Origin: Linyphia triangularis
Taxonomy: Eukaryota; Arthropoda; Arachnida; Araneae; Linyphiidae
Assembly: GCA_963978545.1 (NCBI GenBank)
Contig: OZ021723.1
Coordinates: forward strand, 97,186,002-97,250,001
Reading direction: 5' to 3'
DNA length: 64,000 nt
Shown here piece after piece: positions 10,761 through 23,338 of this stretch. The position numbers and the translations under genes are program-made. The notes under the pieces were generated by a model. It was not told the DNA's origin. It saw only the letters and a list, made by a program, of their open reading frames with translations, and ran no database searches. The first letter of the stretch is position 1. Each line of letters begins with the position of its first letter.

Positions 10761-11636
10761 TTACCGAACGGATAATGTAATAACAAACTGAATGGATACG
10801 TGCCTAACCTGCTTATTTATTTCTTATTGATCTTTTGTTTTGTATTGGATTCTAATGAAACTATTATTTAATAAACTACTTTATAAAAACTTCAAATAAT
10901 AAATACTTTTTACAATTTTTATGATTGGCCAATTTATTTTAAATTGCTAAACATAAAGTTTAAGAGTTTATTTTCCAATTTCATAGAACATCATTTAAAT
11001 TTCAGTTTTCAAAATTTGAGAGATTAAAATGCAATTTAATATGCTTAACTGAACTATTAATCTTTTTAATTTTAAGATGATTAGATAATAAAACAGCATG
11101 TTTTTAGAATTTTGAATAAAAGTAGCACTGATATAAAAGCAGCACATTAATATCAGGATTAGTATTTAAAAGCATTTCTTTTTTCGTTTAGATATGCTTC
11201 ACTTTCAAGGAAATGAGATTTTGAATTTTACATCCGAAATTGAAAAAAAGGTTTTAAAAAAATCATTTGGAACTGCCAAAAAATTGAGAGTATTTTTTAA
11301 TACATTTTCAATATCGGATTTAATTGGTAATTTAATGCGATGACATTCACCAACATTTAAAGTGAATAGTAATTGCTTAGGGACACTTTAGATTCGGAAA
11401 ATATAATTGGGTTTCGTTTGTAAATTTAAACCCTCTTTTTCTTGATTGATACTTAGCTACATTTATTTAATGAAATTCTAAATATAAAACATTCTTATCT
11501 ACTTTCATAGTTTTATTCGTCTACCTTTTACGAGTAGTCTGAAATTAATTGTTTTACTTTATTCGTAATCATTGGTCGTTGCCTGAGAGGTGAAAAGGGA
11601 TTCATTTTGGAGGAAAAGGGATCCATACAAGGAATA
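10761..11636. other. AT-rich DNA, nothing recognised
   Basis: Very AT-rich sequence without long open frames or inverted-repeat borders. Confidence 0.6.
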
Positions 11637-11644
11637 TACCAATA

Positions 11645-12167
11645 CAGGGGCGTACTGGCCATAGGGTTGTCCGGTGCAATTACCGGGCTGGTCAGTATTT
11701 AAAAAAATGGGCCACTTTGGTTCGGAAGAGTAAGTTTTTTTTTGTTTTTTTTTCCAATATTATTAGTTGCTTTCCTTAACGTTTTTTTTTTTTTTTTTTT
11801 TAAACCCAACGCATTTAAATCCCAATCACACTCATTAACCTTTTATACTTTATTATCATGCTAGGAATTTTACTTACACTATAACTTTTAGGGTTAAATA
11901 TATATCATTATTCCGGATATCATTTTTTAATAAACGTGATAGGTATATGCATAGATATTCTATAATCTGCAATTTTTTTTTTTTTTTTTTTTTTTTTAAA
12001 CCCAACGCATTTAAATCCCAATCACACTCATCAACCTTTTATACTTTATTATCATGCTAGGAATTTTACTTACACTATAACTTTTAGGGTTAAATATATA
12101 TCATTATTCCGGATGTCATTTTTTAATAAACGTGATAGGTATATGCATAGATATTCTATAATCCGCA

Positions 12168-12208
<41 letters not shown>

Positions 12209-12471
12209 TATGGGAACCAAACCAAGTTCACTCAAAAGAGAGATAAATAGTAGCGAAGAGAGAAAATTATGTTTAAAATAATTATTAAAACAACTCAATT
12301 ATTAAATATAAATTCTTAAATAATAAAATATGTTAACTATCAAAATAAATTATTTATTGAAATTATTTTACTAACAATAATTATTAAAATTTGATCAATG
12401 ATTATATCGAAAATTTGGGCCGGCACAAATCTAAAATCACCGGACTGATTTTATGTACCAGTACATCCCTG
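11645..12471. mobile_element. hAT-type non-autonomous element with internal tandem duplication
   Basis: The ends are imperfect inverted repeats, CAGGGGCGTACTGG at left and CCAGTACATCCCTG at right, continuing to GTCCGGTG / CACCGGAC. The flanks are TACCAATA (11637-11644) and TTCCAATA (12472-12479), an 8-bp duplication with one change. The interior holds two nearly identical segments of about 200 bp (about 11785-11970 and 11990-12170), each led by a long poly-T run and containing AAACCCAACGCATTTAAATC. No coding capacity. Confidence 0.8.
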
Positions 12472-12479
12472 TTCCAATA

Positions 12480-13364
12480 CCTCACTTCCAAAGAAGCCCC
12501 AATTATAAAATTTTGAAAAAATTTCAACACTAGGACAAGCATAGCTCAAGTGAGGTATTCCAATTTTAATAAACCAGTTTTCAGGGATCAAACGTCCGAA
12601 ATGTGGAAGGGAGGAATGTCTTTTGATTGTCAAAACGCACGTGGTAAAATTGAGCAAGTAAATTGTATTTCATCTATTCTTATTTTAACACACCCAATTT
12701 AAAAGTAATGAAATTAATTGTAAAGATTATTAATTAAGATTTACTTTATACATTACTCGTGAAATAATAAAAATTGGTTGCAATAAAATTTATAAATTTG
12801 ATATTCTCACTAAGAATGTAAAAATTAAACATTTCTAGGACGATGTGAACATATTTTATTGGAGAGCAGTATTATTTGACAAAATGTATGCACGTCAAAT
12901 ATTTTAAAATGAATTAAATTATTCAAGTATTCTTGCAGACACCTCACTTTTCATAATAACTTAATCATTTTTTAATCTATGCGAGCAACATACAAGAGTA
13001 AAAGCTGTATCAAAAAAGTTAAGTAACATTTTTTTTTTTATTTCTTATAAATAGTTATGATAGAATCAATGCATTAAAAAACATAATTGAAATTGAATTG
13101 GAACATAAGCATTATATACTTTGAATATGCTACGAGAAAAATAAACAAGTAAAATTATGTCGCAAAAAAAAAAAAAAATATTTGATCTTTACTGAAAAAA
13201 AGTTTTCTCGGATTAATGAATACGCGGAGTGAATCCAAATAAATGCCCCTCCATATTATTATTTGAAATGTGTGTCTTTTTATTTTCAATTGAAAGTATA
13301 AAGAATAAAATAATGAAAGTTGAAGTCCAATCCAATAATTGCATTTTAGGAACATTATTTTATT
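12480..13364. other. AT-rich DNA, nothing recognised
   Basis: No supported gene or element. Confidence 0.6.
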
Positions 13365-13374
13365 TAACCCCTTC

Positions 13375-13870
13375 AAAGGGCTGCCTAGCCCAGTCGGGAA
13401 AGGCGTTGTTCTCACAACCCGGAGGTTGTAAGTTCGATTTTGGCTTTGTGCTCACAATCCTGATGGTGGCGAGTTCGGGCCAGGGACCAACTAAAGATCG
13501 CCGTGTTCTCTAATGGTGACTGCAGCACGTTAAATCAGTCGTGGTCGTAAAGTCCTCCAAGTTCCCATACAAATCAATACCTCTGGGGGGCGGCATAGCC
13601 AAGTCTTCTGTTGGAATCTTCTGCTTGATATTGCCTCTAAATTAAGAAGTTCCACGTACGGTCCGTAGTGCTGCCATCTACAGGGTAGCTACCGAAAAGA
13701 GGTAGAAATGAACTCTGCGGAGGTTATAGGTAGACTAGCGAACTCCCTCTCACGAGCGAGTGTGTGCTTACATCCTGCTCAGTACCGACCTTCAGGAAAT
13801 GGAGTTGGTACAAAATGCTTGAAAAATCAAAGGTGCCGTAGTCCCCATTAGCCTTGGTAATAAGAAGAAG
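13375..13870 (+). mobile_element. tRNA-derived SINE with long body, 10-bp TSD
   Basis: The head (about 13380-13443) looks like tRNA: an A-box-like TAGCCCAGTCGGG and a B-box-like GTTCGATTTTG, with GGTTGTAAGTTCGA before it. A second GAGTTCGGGCC lies at about 13469, possibly a duplicated B box. A body of about 430 bp unrelated to the other SINE family follows and ends in AATAAGAAGAAG. TAACCCCTTC flanks it exactly (13365-13374, 13871-13880). RNA polymerase III promoter function is inferred from the boxes. Confidence 0.8.
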
Positions 13871-13956
13871 TAACCCCTTCTATCCTAAGTCGTTACGAAA
13901 AGGCTGCAACTCAATGTCATCTAAATCAACAAAAGCTCAAACTTGGGAGCATAATA

Positions 13957-14615
13957 GTCCGAGAGGCGACTGCAATTTTTGGACCCCATCGAACATCATT
14001 CTGAATTTTTTATAGAAATTGGAGAAAAGTGAGTAGATAATGAATCCACTGGTCTGCCGTGGCAAAAATGGCCGAAACTGATCTAAAATCGACTTGAATG
14101 AGTTGAACTAAACTCCGATTGCCAAATATGTCATAACTTGCCAAAAAATGAGCCAATTTTTTCGTCTTTCAACCCACTGCATTTTGATTTTCAATGAGAA
14201 AAAGCACAAACGATTTCTGATATCTGGCTAGGGAAAACTTGTATCTTTTAAAAGTAAGCCAAATTGGCAACATCAGTTACGTCATCAATGACGTAATGTT
14301 TATTGCCAATTTGGCTCATTTGTGAAAGATGCAAGTAAGCCATCGCCATACATCGGAATCGTCTGCAACCTTCTTAATTGAAAATTAAAGAGTGGGGGTT
14401 AGCAAACAAAAAAATATGCTCATTATTTGGCAAGTTATGGCGCCTTTGGGCAATTGGATTTAGTTCAACTTAATAGAAGTCAGTTTTTGACCAGTTTCGG
14501 AAATTTTTGTCACGGCAGACCAGTGAATTCGTAATCTACTCACTTTTCTCCAATTTTTATAAAAAATTCAGAATGATGTTCGATGGGGTCCAAAAATTAC
14601 AGTCGCCTCTCGGAC
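13957..14615. mobile_element. 659-bp fold-back MITE, copy 1
   Basis: Ends GTCCGAGAGGCGACTGCA and complement, flanked by TA (13955-13956, 14616-14617). Almost the whole element is two inverted arms of about 320 bp: GACCCCATCGAACATCATTC near 13981 pairs with the end near 14570. The centre is a short palindromic GTTACGTCATCAATGACGTAA. Other copies are at 28161-28818 and 58639-59295. It has no coding capacity. A transcript through it would form a long hairpin. Confidence 0.9.
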
Positions 14616-14739
14616 TATAACCTAAGCTTTACACTTGTATCCGAGTCACTTGGAAGATATATTCAAATAGCGTCAGTCAAAAGTGTAGAGCGGGCATCAA
14701 GACAAAAGAGAAAGAAAAAAAAAAGGGGGGGGGGGAGCA

Positions 14740-15100
14740 TAGTTTTCTATAAATATCTAGTGTTGTTTATACATACTGCAAAGAATTTTCTTATCAGGAA
14801 TGATGATACTGGATTACAAAAAAAACATTCGTTTATTTCCAGCTAAGAACTGTACAATTCTTAGCAGCAGCAAATCGCCTTCAAGTTCACACGGGAGATT
14901 CCACTGGTGCCAACTAATCAACAGCAGCAAAAATCCAAGCTTCCGCCATTCAAAAACACCAGAGCTGCAATCACAGCAACTCACATCCCAAAACGTCAAC
15001 AGACAGAATTGAGCTGGACCATGAATAATTTCGACGCAAGCCTTTTATAGGGGTTGGAAACATTCTAAACATTTCTAGAAATATCCATATCAATCTAACC
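14740..15100 (-). mobile_element. possible solo LTR, minus strand
   Basis: On the minus strand there is a TATA-like CCTATAAAAGGC (about 15040-15051), then about 200 bp later a GGAAATAAACG with an AATAAA poly(A) signal (about 14831-14840), an arrangement expected of an LTR (U3-R-U5). A left border TGTTGTTTATAC at about 14761 is possible. No target duplication was found, so the limits are approximate. Confidence 0.4.
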
Positions 15101-16020
15101 TTTTCGCTTTCTTTTATTCTTGTTATTATTTACCGATATTATTTACAACGTTTACGTGAACAAAAAGTTATAATTAAAAGCTATTGCTGAACTAGACTAG
15201 AATTATAATTCTTCAAATATTCATTATGTAGAATTATCAACAAATTCCTAAGCGTAGCAATACGTTTTATGATATTTATTTTAAAAGTTAGCATTTCGAA
15301 TTGCATATTTTAAATTTAAACTTAATTCGATTTCCGAAGTAATTAAAACCTTTTTCTAATTATTAAACATGTATGTACATGTAGCAAGACATCCTTGGTA
15401 AATATGTTTCAATTGTGTGAAATGCAGAAACGTTAATTATAAGATTTTTAAATGTTATGTGCGTATTTAAATAAATACATGTTTGTATATAAGGAATTAA
15501 AAGATTAAATCTATAAATGAACTGGTTTATGCCAATGTCAGGTAGAAGCGCCGCCCCATGAAAAGCGCCTATAGCATGAACAATGTTATAAACACTGTAA
15601 AGTATGCACAGCGCATTACAATGAAGCTGTATTGCAGAAATTGATTAAATTTATTTTGAAATCGTCTGGATTTGGAGAAAGGGTGTTGAAATGTTATTTG
15701 GAATGCACACTTCTATCGAGGATTATTTAACTTTCTTTTAAATAAATTCATAACATAATGTAATTTAGTAAAATTACCTCAGACAAATAGACAACGACGA
15801 TTTGAATCCAAATACGTCCAAAAAAACTCAGTTTTGAACATTTGTAGCTTTTAAATGTTATTTGCTTAAATCCTTACATATACAGGACACTCACTTTAAA
15901 TGTAAATATATAAAGGGTACGATTTACTTTTGAGCGTTGCCTATATTGCTACCAAAGTACGCATTTATTCTTTCAAAAAGAGACTTACTTGAAATACTTT
16001 TACACAAGTTTCCTGTATGT
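15101..16020. other. AT-rich DNA, nothing recognised
   Basis: Short open frames only; no element borders seen. Confidence 0.6.
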
Positions 16021-17100
16021 ACTAGTAAACAGATAAATAATGTACATATTTCTTTTTCAATCCTTTAAATTAACTTCGATTTTGTGTGTGTGGGGGGGGG
16101 GGGTATGTCAATGGCGGAAAAATCTGCGGAGGCCTTATGCTTTCTATCAAATTTTGGAGGCTGCCACTGTCACTAAAAGGTCACATTTTACGGAATACTA
16201 ATAAACCAACTTGCCATCATCCAATCGCGCTGAAATAGCATTCAACAGATCACTGAAGAAAATATTTCATCTTGCCAAAAAAAATTTTTAATAAGTAAAT
16301 AACAATCTATATATTTAATAGGCAATACGTTTTTTGGGGTTAGTCCGTCCGCCTAAACTGCTCAACCAATTTCAATGATCAAGGTGTCATTTTAAAGGAA
16401 ATAAACTGTAGATTTGCCAAAACGTGCCAAAATAATTTATTAACACTTTATTAATTAGTTAAATTTCAATATTTTTCATCATTAAGCTACTACAAACCCT
16501 CAATGATTTTGAATATATGAATGGCAACATCCTTACGTATGTAAACAACAAACCCGCTGCTCGGGGGTTCAACCAACCAACAGTTGATAATTTTAAAGCT
16601 ATCCTTACGTATGTAAACAACAAACCCATTGCTAATTTTAAAGCTCTTTTTAAACTCTTCGTTTCAAAGTTGATTTTTCTGTTTTTCTGAAGCATTTTTG
16701 TATTAGAGTAATTATTATTTTGAAGTATTTCTATCCAGAAAATGCCTCGCGTTGGACGTCGTTCTCTAACAGGGAAATTCGATCGGCAAAGCCGCTCAAT
16801 CTAAGCCCAGCGAGGCGTTTGGGGGTTGGCGAGCGTTAGCGAGCAGGGGGCGAAGCCCCCTAGTATTATTTTAATCGGAATAGATAAAATATATTTGGAT
16901 GTAACTGAGTAATTTCACGTTCATTTTTAATGAATAAATTTTGAGAAGTAGTTTACCGTATATTTTGCTGATAGAGATGTTTTTAATATTTAAAATTAGA
17001 TGCCAACATCAGGCACACGCTGGCAACAAAAACGGCGCTTTGTTAATGAATATAAAAATTGGCAATGCATGTACAGGATTTATATTTAAGAAAAATGTAT
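16020..17100. repeat. dispersed repeat split by a Helitron
   Basis: The sequence on both sides of 16306-16863 is collinear with about 680-1200. The match ends at AATAACAA and resumes at TATTATTTTAATCGG, so the pair gives the empty and filled Helitron site. Confidence 0.6.
16306..16863 (+). mobile_element. non-autonomous Helitron
   Basis: It begins TCTATATATTTAATAGG and ends with a perfect 6-bp hairpin (GGGGGC-GAA-GCCCCC, 16846-16860) directly followed by TAG, giving CTAG at 16860-16863. It sits between host A (16305) and T (16864) without target duplication. These are the classical Helitron rules: 5' TC, 3' CTRR, subterminal hairpin, A/T target. At 558 bp it is far too short for a Rep-helicase. 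A direct duplication of the CCTTACGTATGTAAACAAC block lies inside (about 16530-16548 and 16602-16620). Confidence 0.9.
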
Positions 17101-18587
17101 AGCTTATATTATTAAAGTTCTATTTCTTTAAATTTATTTGTTAACAGCGATTATGCAGGATTGTAAAAGTTGGCAACATCTGAGAGATGTTTTCCAGTGC
17201 GGACTGATCGCCATATTGTCTACTCTGAATTTTTCGGGAAATTCCGTACTCGAAGATATAAATACAAGCAAGATTGCGGAATTTCGGTATTTTTAAATTC
17301 GGAGCTGTTTTGAAAGGACTTCAAAGCTTGCTTTTGTAGTTTGTAAATTATCGCTGTATATGAAGTTGTAGCAAATTTACAATTGTTCAGAGGGGTTTTG
17401 TGAGCCTTTTAAAACAAGGACTAAATTATAGCTTTTATTTTGTAAAAGTTGAACCATATTCTCTCAGAGAAAATTCACCACAGTACTTTTTTAGCTTAAA
17501 CAACAAAACACTACTTTATTCCTTTTTTTTTTTTTCCCCGATAGCGTAAAAAGTATTTAACCATTTTAAAAGAAAGCTACACTCGCAATTTTCCCAGAGA
17601 AAATTGTTATTTCAGACAAAACGCTTCAAAATAAATAAATTTTTCTTCTTTCGAATTCGGAACTGAAACGGTAAAATGCATAACAGCGTATTTTTTTCCC
17701 TTTCCAAGATATATTACACAAAAAGATCGGATGAGAAAGAAATATACATTTCAATCTAAACACGTTTAGCACATGTGCCAGAAATTTGTAATATTTTTTT
17801 TTAAATCTTTTTTTACTGTTGCATCTCGCTTTAACCCAATCTTTTACTAAACGTACATGAAAGAAAAGCTTTTCTTCTGCGTTCTGTGCGGAAAGAGTGG
17901 TGGTAATAGCTGAGTGAAACTTTAAAAGTTCACTGAAATATAGTATCATTTTCTGTGAAGGGATATAATGTTACTGAAAATATGAAGAAAAAAAATTTAC
18001 TTTTAATTATCCCATATAAAATATAGGATAATGAATGTATTACATTCAAAACTTCTATATTATTTTGTGTGATCTCCATGTTTTGGAAAGTTCTAAGCCC
18101 AAATATGGTGATCTGTGTGTATGTATGCCTGTTGTCATTGCACAAGCCTCAAAGAATTGCTCATATTTGTGATCGCCGTGTGGCAACTTCTAATGTTTAT
18201 AAAAAGGGTTCAGTTCGATTCTTTTGGCGAAAAGAACGCTTTGAGTGAGCTTTTGTGATAGTAAAGTTGTTTCGTTTTAACCGCTTGCGTTGAATATTTT
18301 CCGTCTGATTTTAACTCGTGTTATTAACAATAATGCCTGTATGTAAATAAAATAACTGCAGAATTAATATTTTTATTACTTCGAAATTTTGTATACAAGT
18401 AAGTCATTAGTGCCCATTAGATGTAGCAATAAGGTTTTGGTCAAAATTGAATCGTGGAAGGTATTTTTGGGCTTTTAAAAATTATTTATTTGCCTTTGAA
18501 ATATTTAGCTTTCTGAGGAACAGCCAGAAAACTGTACTAACTACTTTGATCCAAATCATTTTACATGCACCTGTTCAAGTGTTTCCA
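17101..18587. other. AT-rich DNA, nothing recognised
   Basis: Only short open frames, none with a motif. Confidence 0.6.
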
Positions 18588-18601
18588 ACATACTTACCAT
18601 G

Positions 18602-18726
18602 GTTGGTTGTATTCAGATTATCTGGCGCCGTCAGCAACACGAGGGCTATAATGCGCCGAAACTTTCGTCATTAGACAAGCCAACATACATTTACAAACAC
18701 CCATGCCTACACGGGACTCGAACCCG
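18602..18726 (-). mobile_element. SINE family 1, truncated copy with 14-bp TSD
   Basis: The minus strand carries the 3' body and stops just upstream of the B box (GGGTTCGAGTCCCGT), so the A-box half of the tRNA head is missing. The 14-bp ACATACTTACCATG flanks it exactly (18588-18601, 18727-18740), showing truncated integration rather than later loss. Confidence 0.87.
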
Positions 18727-19096
18727 ACATACTTACCATGAAAACTCCTGTTAAAATATTCTAATAGCGTAAAAACGCTTTTCAACACTAAAAATTGTCT
18801 TCCCAACTATCAAAAATTGTCTTCCAACTATATAACATTCAAATAATCAGGTCATACGAACCAAAATAAATGGGTTGGAACCAGCACATCTAATCAATGG
18901 TAGTTTATATTGCTATGAAAATATTCAATTTTAGCTTCGACTTTACATTTGAGAACTAGAAATGGAAAACGACTTCAGTACCAAAAACATCGAAAACCTT
19001 TTTTTACGGAAAAATTTCCTAAATAGCAAGCTAAACAAAGAGGAGAACCCACATAGTATGAACTCTAGTAGCAATAGTTCAAATTCAATCTGAAGT

Positions 19097-19277
19097 GCCA
19101 ACCAAACGGTATAGTGGTTAGCGTGCTAGCCTCTAGACCGCGAGGTTGCGGGTTCGAGTCCCGTGTTGGCATGGGTGTTTGTAAATGTATGTTGGCTTGT
19201 CTAATGACGAATGTTTCGGCACATTATAGCCCTCGTGTTGCTGACGGCGCCAGATAATCTGAAAACAACCAACCAAC
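19097..19277 (+). mobile_element. SINE family 1, full-length copy
   Basis: The tRNA-like head has GGTATAGTGGTTAGCGTGC (A box) and GGGTTCGAGTCCC (B box); its two ends, GCCAACC and TGTTGGC, can pair as an acceptor stem. The A-box region most resembles Asp/Glu tRNAs. The body runs through ATGGGTGTTTGTAAATG and ends in CCAACC repeats. CAATCTGAAGT is duplicated at 19086-19096 and 19278-19288. This copy is the best reference for the family. Confidence 0.92.
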
Positions 19278-19288
19278 CAATCTGAAGT

Positions 19289-20340
19289 ATGGTACTTAAG
19301 TACAAGATGAGATCACTTTTCGGCTATCCTGAAAAAATTTATTTTTGGGACTTAGTTTATTTTCCATTTCTAGTCCTTATTTATTGATAAGAATATGCAA
19401 AAGCTGAGTAACCACTTTGTATATTAACGGCTAATTTCATCTGTTACTAATTTTCCTAACTACTAATTTACAATTACTTTTTTCTCGCCAAGCTCACCAA
19501 CTTGGGAGAAAATGGGAAATTAACTATCGGCAATATCACCAAATTCAGGTTTGTTTGAATTTGAATGAAAATATGAAATCGAAAAAGTTAAATTGCATCT
19601 ATCCATAACAAATTTTAAAGCAGTGACATTATATAGTATAATTAGAAGTTTTATAATATTCCTCTTACTTTGTCTTCTTATTATGCTCGCTCATGTCTTG
19701 AAACGTTGGAAGTCCTAACAAATAAAAAGGATGCAGGTAAAAAAAATGAATAGTTCTTACTACAATAACAGTAATATTCCAAACTAAGCATTGGATGTTA
19801 TAAAATAAACTTACAACTTAAATACATCAAATTTTTGATTAAAACTTTTTCTGATCTATTAAAATTTACCTTTTGAGGTACAAAGATTTCATTTAAAAAT
19901 CCATTTTAAATCTTCGTTGACTTTTTTATTCCTTTAATTGATAAGTTATTTTATGATACGTTGTTATGCAGTGTTTATTTCATTGATGATGCGTTGTTAC
20001 TTATTTGAAATGAAACTCAAGGAAGATTTCCTTACACTTTTTATACGTTTCAATGTAGAGTTCTTAATGTAGTGTTAGGACTGGCAACGGGTTCCATAGT
20101 TTATCTCAGAGAGTGATTTGAAAAGTCAAATGAAAGCTTTTTACTTTTTACTGGTTAGTAACAGCAGTATCAAATTTTGAATTTATTCAAGAGTCAATTA
20201 GCTCATAATAAAAATCGCGAATTATCGATTGGAGTTTAAGTATTTAATTTGTCACTTTTAAAATTAATAAAAAGTTAACATGTTTAATATGCTTCAACCA
20301 TCCCAGTTTTTTAAATGATATCCAATAGGGATTTACTGAA
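19289..20340. other. AT-rich DNA, nothing recognised
   Basis: No supported gene or element. Confidence 0.6.
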
Positions 20341-20342
20341 TG

Positions 20343-21030
20343 AAGATTGACGGCTTTTCAATTGACAGAGACTGACTGCTTGGTGATTGACTGTTTAGGA
20401 ATTGACTGCATGACGATTGACTGCATGAGGATTGAATGTTTGGCAATTGACTGAATGGCAATTGACTACATGACGATTGAATGTTTGGCAGTTAACTGCA
20501 TGAGAATTGACTGGATGTTGATTGACCATGAATGGCGATTAACTACATAAGGATTGACTACAAAGCTATTGACTTTTAGGCAATTGACTGCTTGGTGATT
20601 GACTGTTTGGGAATTGACTGCATAACGATTGACTGCATGAGGATTGAATGTTTGGCAATTGACTGAATGGCAATTGACTACATGACGATTGAATGTTTGG
20701 CAGTTAACTGCATGAGAATTGACTGGATGTTGATTGACCATGAATGGCGATTAACTACATAAGGATTGACTACAAAGCTATCGACTTTTAGGCTATTGAC
20801 GCTTAGTGATTGACTGTTTGGGAATTGACTGCATGACGATTGAATGGTTGGCAATCGACTGAATGGCGATTGACTTCATGACGATTGACCGTTTGGGCGG
20901 TTTACTGCATAATAATTGACTGGATGTTGATTGACCCTGAATGGCGATTAACTACATAAGGATTGACTTTTAGGCAACTGACTGATTGGTGATTGACTGC
21001 ATGGAGATTAACTGTTGGTTGGTTAACGGC
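20343..21030. repeat. about 18-bp minisatellite with a 212-bp higher-order repeat
   Basis: The core is variants of GATTGACTGCATGAC, repeated about every 15-19 bp for nearly 690 bp. A larger unit containing CTGCATGAGGATTGAATG recurs 212 bp later (20421 and 20633), and a third, more diverged version follows from about 20800. The minus strand is open over 92 codons (20466-20741) with a six-residue rhythm (HAVNCQTFN-type). That follows from the 18-bp period and I do not call it a gene. Confidence 0.88.
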
Positions 21031-22380
21031 ATGATTCAAAGACATAAAAACTAATGGTATTACTTAAAAAATTAACATTTATGAATTTTTTATTCAAAAC
21101 TCTATAACAAATATACTAAAAAAATCACGTCAAATGTCATGTAGAAATCCGCACAAACTTAACAATACTTTATCAAAGGTGGGATATTGTTATACAGTAC
21201 CTTACAATTTTATGTGTAAGATATTTATTTTTCTGTCCATGATTTAATATACAATTTTGTTTAAATACCTACTTGATGCTACCTCCTTACTGTTTACCCA
21301 TTAATCTCAAATTAATATCTGAAAAAACTTGAGAGCTATTCCTAATGAAATAACTTTTTTATGATTGGTAAAAACTGCTGCCAAAAAAATACATTTTTGT
21401 TGTTGCTATTGTTGGTGGTTTTTCTTTTCAATATCACTTCATTGATGAAATTGGCCTCGTTAAATCCCATTGATGTCGATAGTAGAAAATGTTTAATTAA
21501 TCGTGACGCTAGGAAAAATAAAAATAAATAATAATAATAAATAAATAAAAACTAAGTAGCCGTATATATCGTGTTAGGCATTTTTATTTCTTTATATGGT
21601 AGGAATTCAATCGATGACAGGAAGTAATTAAACAACAATGCAGCGAAGAATTTGGTCAAATTAAAACTGGTGTCAGGGCTCCTATAATATAGATATTCTT
21701 CTTACTTTAAAAGCAACCCTACTTTCAAATACAAAAAAAGTATAATTACTAGTACTACTTACAAGTATTTTATTGATGCGTGATTTATGAATTTAACTTA
21801 ATAAAAAAGAAAAGTCATCTACCCAATACATATGTAATTTGCAGCTTCATTACCATGTAACAAGTTCTTTTATATCGTTAATGCTTTTTGATCACAAAAT
21901 CAGATTGCGAAGAGATATTAGTTATAAAAATAATTGGTAAAACTAAGTAAAATGTATGTTTTCTAAGAATAAATATCCAACAATTTTCAAAACAAGGAAA
22001 AGAAAGCGTATTATAGAAATTTATCCAACTGTGACTTGCGTAGCGAAAAAAATTAATTAACAAGGGGAAACAGTTAATTTTAATAATGAATAATTACAAA
22101 TTTAAAAATGTTTAATAAGAAATTTGTTGGAAAGGAAAAATACATTTTGAAAGAAATCTTTCGAAAGCAAATTCTCCACCAAGATGAACACATAATTTTA
22201 ATAACTTTACGAATATTTACACTTCATTCTAATTTTGGCACATTTTGAATAATATTTACGATCTTAAACTTCATAAAAGCAACGCATATTCATTTTGAAA
22301 AATTATGCACGTGACTAGTTAATCAGAAGTAACCTAACGATGCAAAAAATAATACTGACAGATTAAAATCAAACAATACT
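21031..22380. other. AT-rich DNA, nothing recognised
   Basis: No supported gene or element. Confidence 0.6.
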
Positions 22381-22794
22381 CCATATATTCATCAATATAG
22401 GACCTACAATTGTACAAATACAAGTCCCACAAATGCTTCATGTCCAACAAATGTACCAATATACGTCCCACATACCAAAATAAACAAAATTATAGCTTTA
22501 CCATTATAAGTTCTCTAAACTTTATGTATCTTTCTATACATATAAAGGGCTTTATTGCAGCTATCAGATAACCTAATATATCTTACATTTGCACAAATAA
22601 ATGTTCTAAAATGCCCCAATATATGTCCCACAAATCATTATAAAGAAAAAGTGTAGTTTTACCATTATAAATTCTTCAAACTTTATGCCTCCGTCTAAAC
22701 ATAGAAACAAATTTATGGCGGAAATTAGGTAATCAGTAAAACCAATATATGTCCTAAAATTCCAAATACGCGTCCTGCAAATGCATCAATATAG

Positions 22795-23252
22795 TGTTAT
22801 GAATTTTTCCGCTGAGGCAATGATGGCACCGTTTTTACGGTATAAAAATATTTATTCTCTCTTCAGAAAACTCACAAAATTTATTCAAAGGCAACGGTCA
22901 CTCTCAAGCTTCAACACAACCTTCAGCAAAAACAACTTCGAATACAGCGATTATACAAGCTCACTCCAATAGGTAAACAAAGCGATAAGCTTTCATCGAA
23001 GTCCGAAGTCAATCTGAAAACTTTCCCGATCTCCAGTCTTATTTATACTTGGCGCGAGAGTACATTCGCGAAATTTCCAGCCAATTCGTCGATAAAGAAA
23101 CATTTGGAAATTTCTCGATTGCTTTAGGTGTTTCCACCTTTTTCTAACCTGTATAATCGCTGTTAATAAATAAAATAAGAGAAAATTAATTACAATAGAA
23201 TTTTAAAATAATACATCACTATTTACACTATATACAGACAATTTGTGCAACA
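22795..23252 (-). mobile_element. solo LTR, 458 bp, 4-bp TSD
   Basis: Bordered on the plus strand by TGTTATGAA and GTGCAACA, i.e. TG...CA ends, with ATAG duplicated at 22791-22794 and 23253-23256. On the minus strand a TATAAATAAG promoter-like box (about 23037-23050) precedes two AATAAA signals (about 22876-22881 and 22849-22854). No internal gag/pol is next to it, so it is a solo LTR. A 4-bp duplication fits Gypsy-type elements, but the superfamily is not proven. Confidence 0.72.
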
Positions 23253-23336
23253 ATAGTATACAAATACAAATTTTCAGATCAACAGCAGGCTCAAGACCCA
23301 ACAAGGTTGGTCGAGTAACACAAATATATGTACACG

Positions 23337-23338
<2 letters not shown>

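Noticed and set aside
14800..15012. Ser/Asn/Gln-rich 70-codon frame
   Set aside because: Lies in a probable LTR on the opposite strand; no other coding evidence.
19097..19170. Functional tRNA gene
   Set aside because: The head resembles a tRNA but the anticodon arm does not fold cleanly, and it continues into a SINE body with a target duplication; the same unit recurs several times.
20466..20741. Repetitive 92-codon protein on the minus strand
   Set aside because: Explained by an 18-bp minisatellite; no promoter, splice or homology evidence. Kept only as a low-interest finding.
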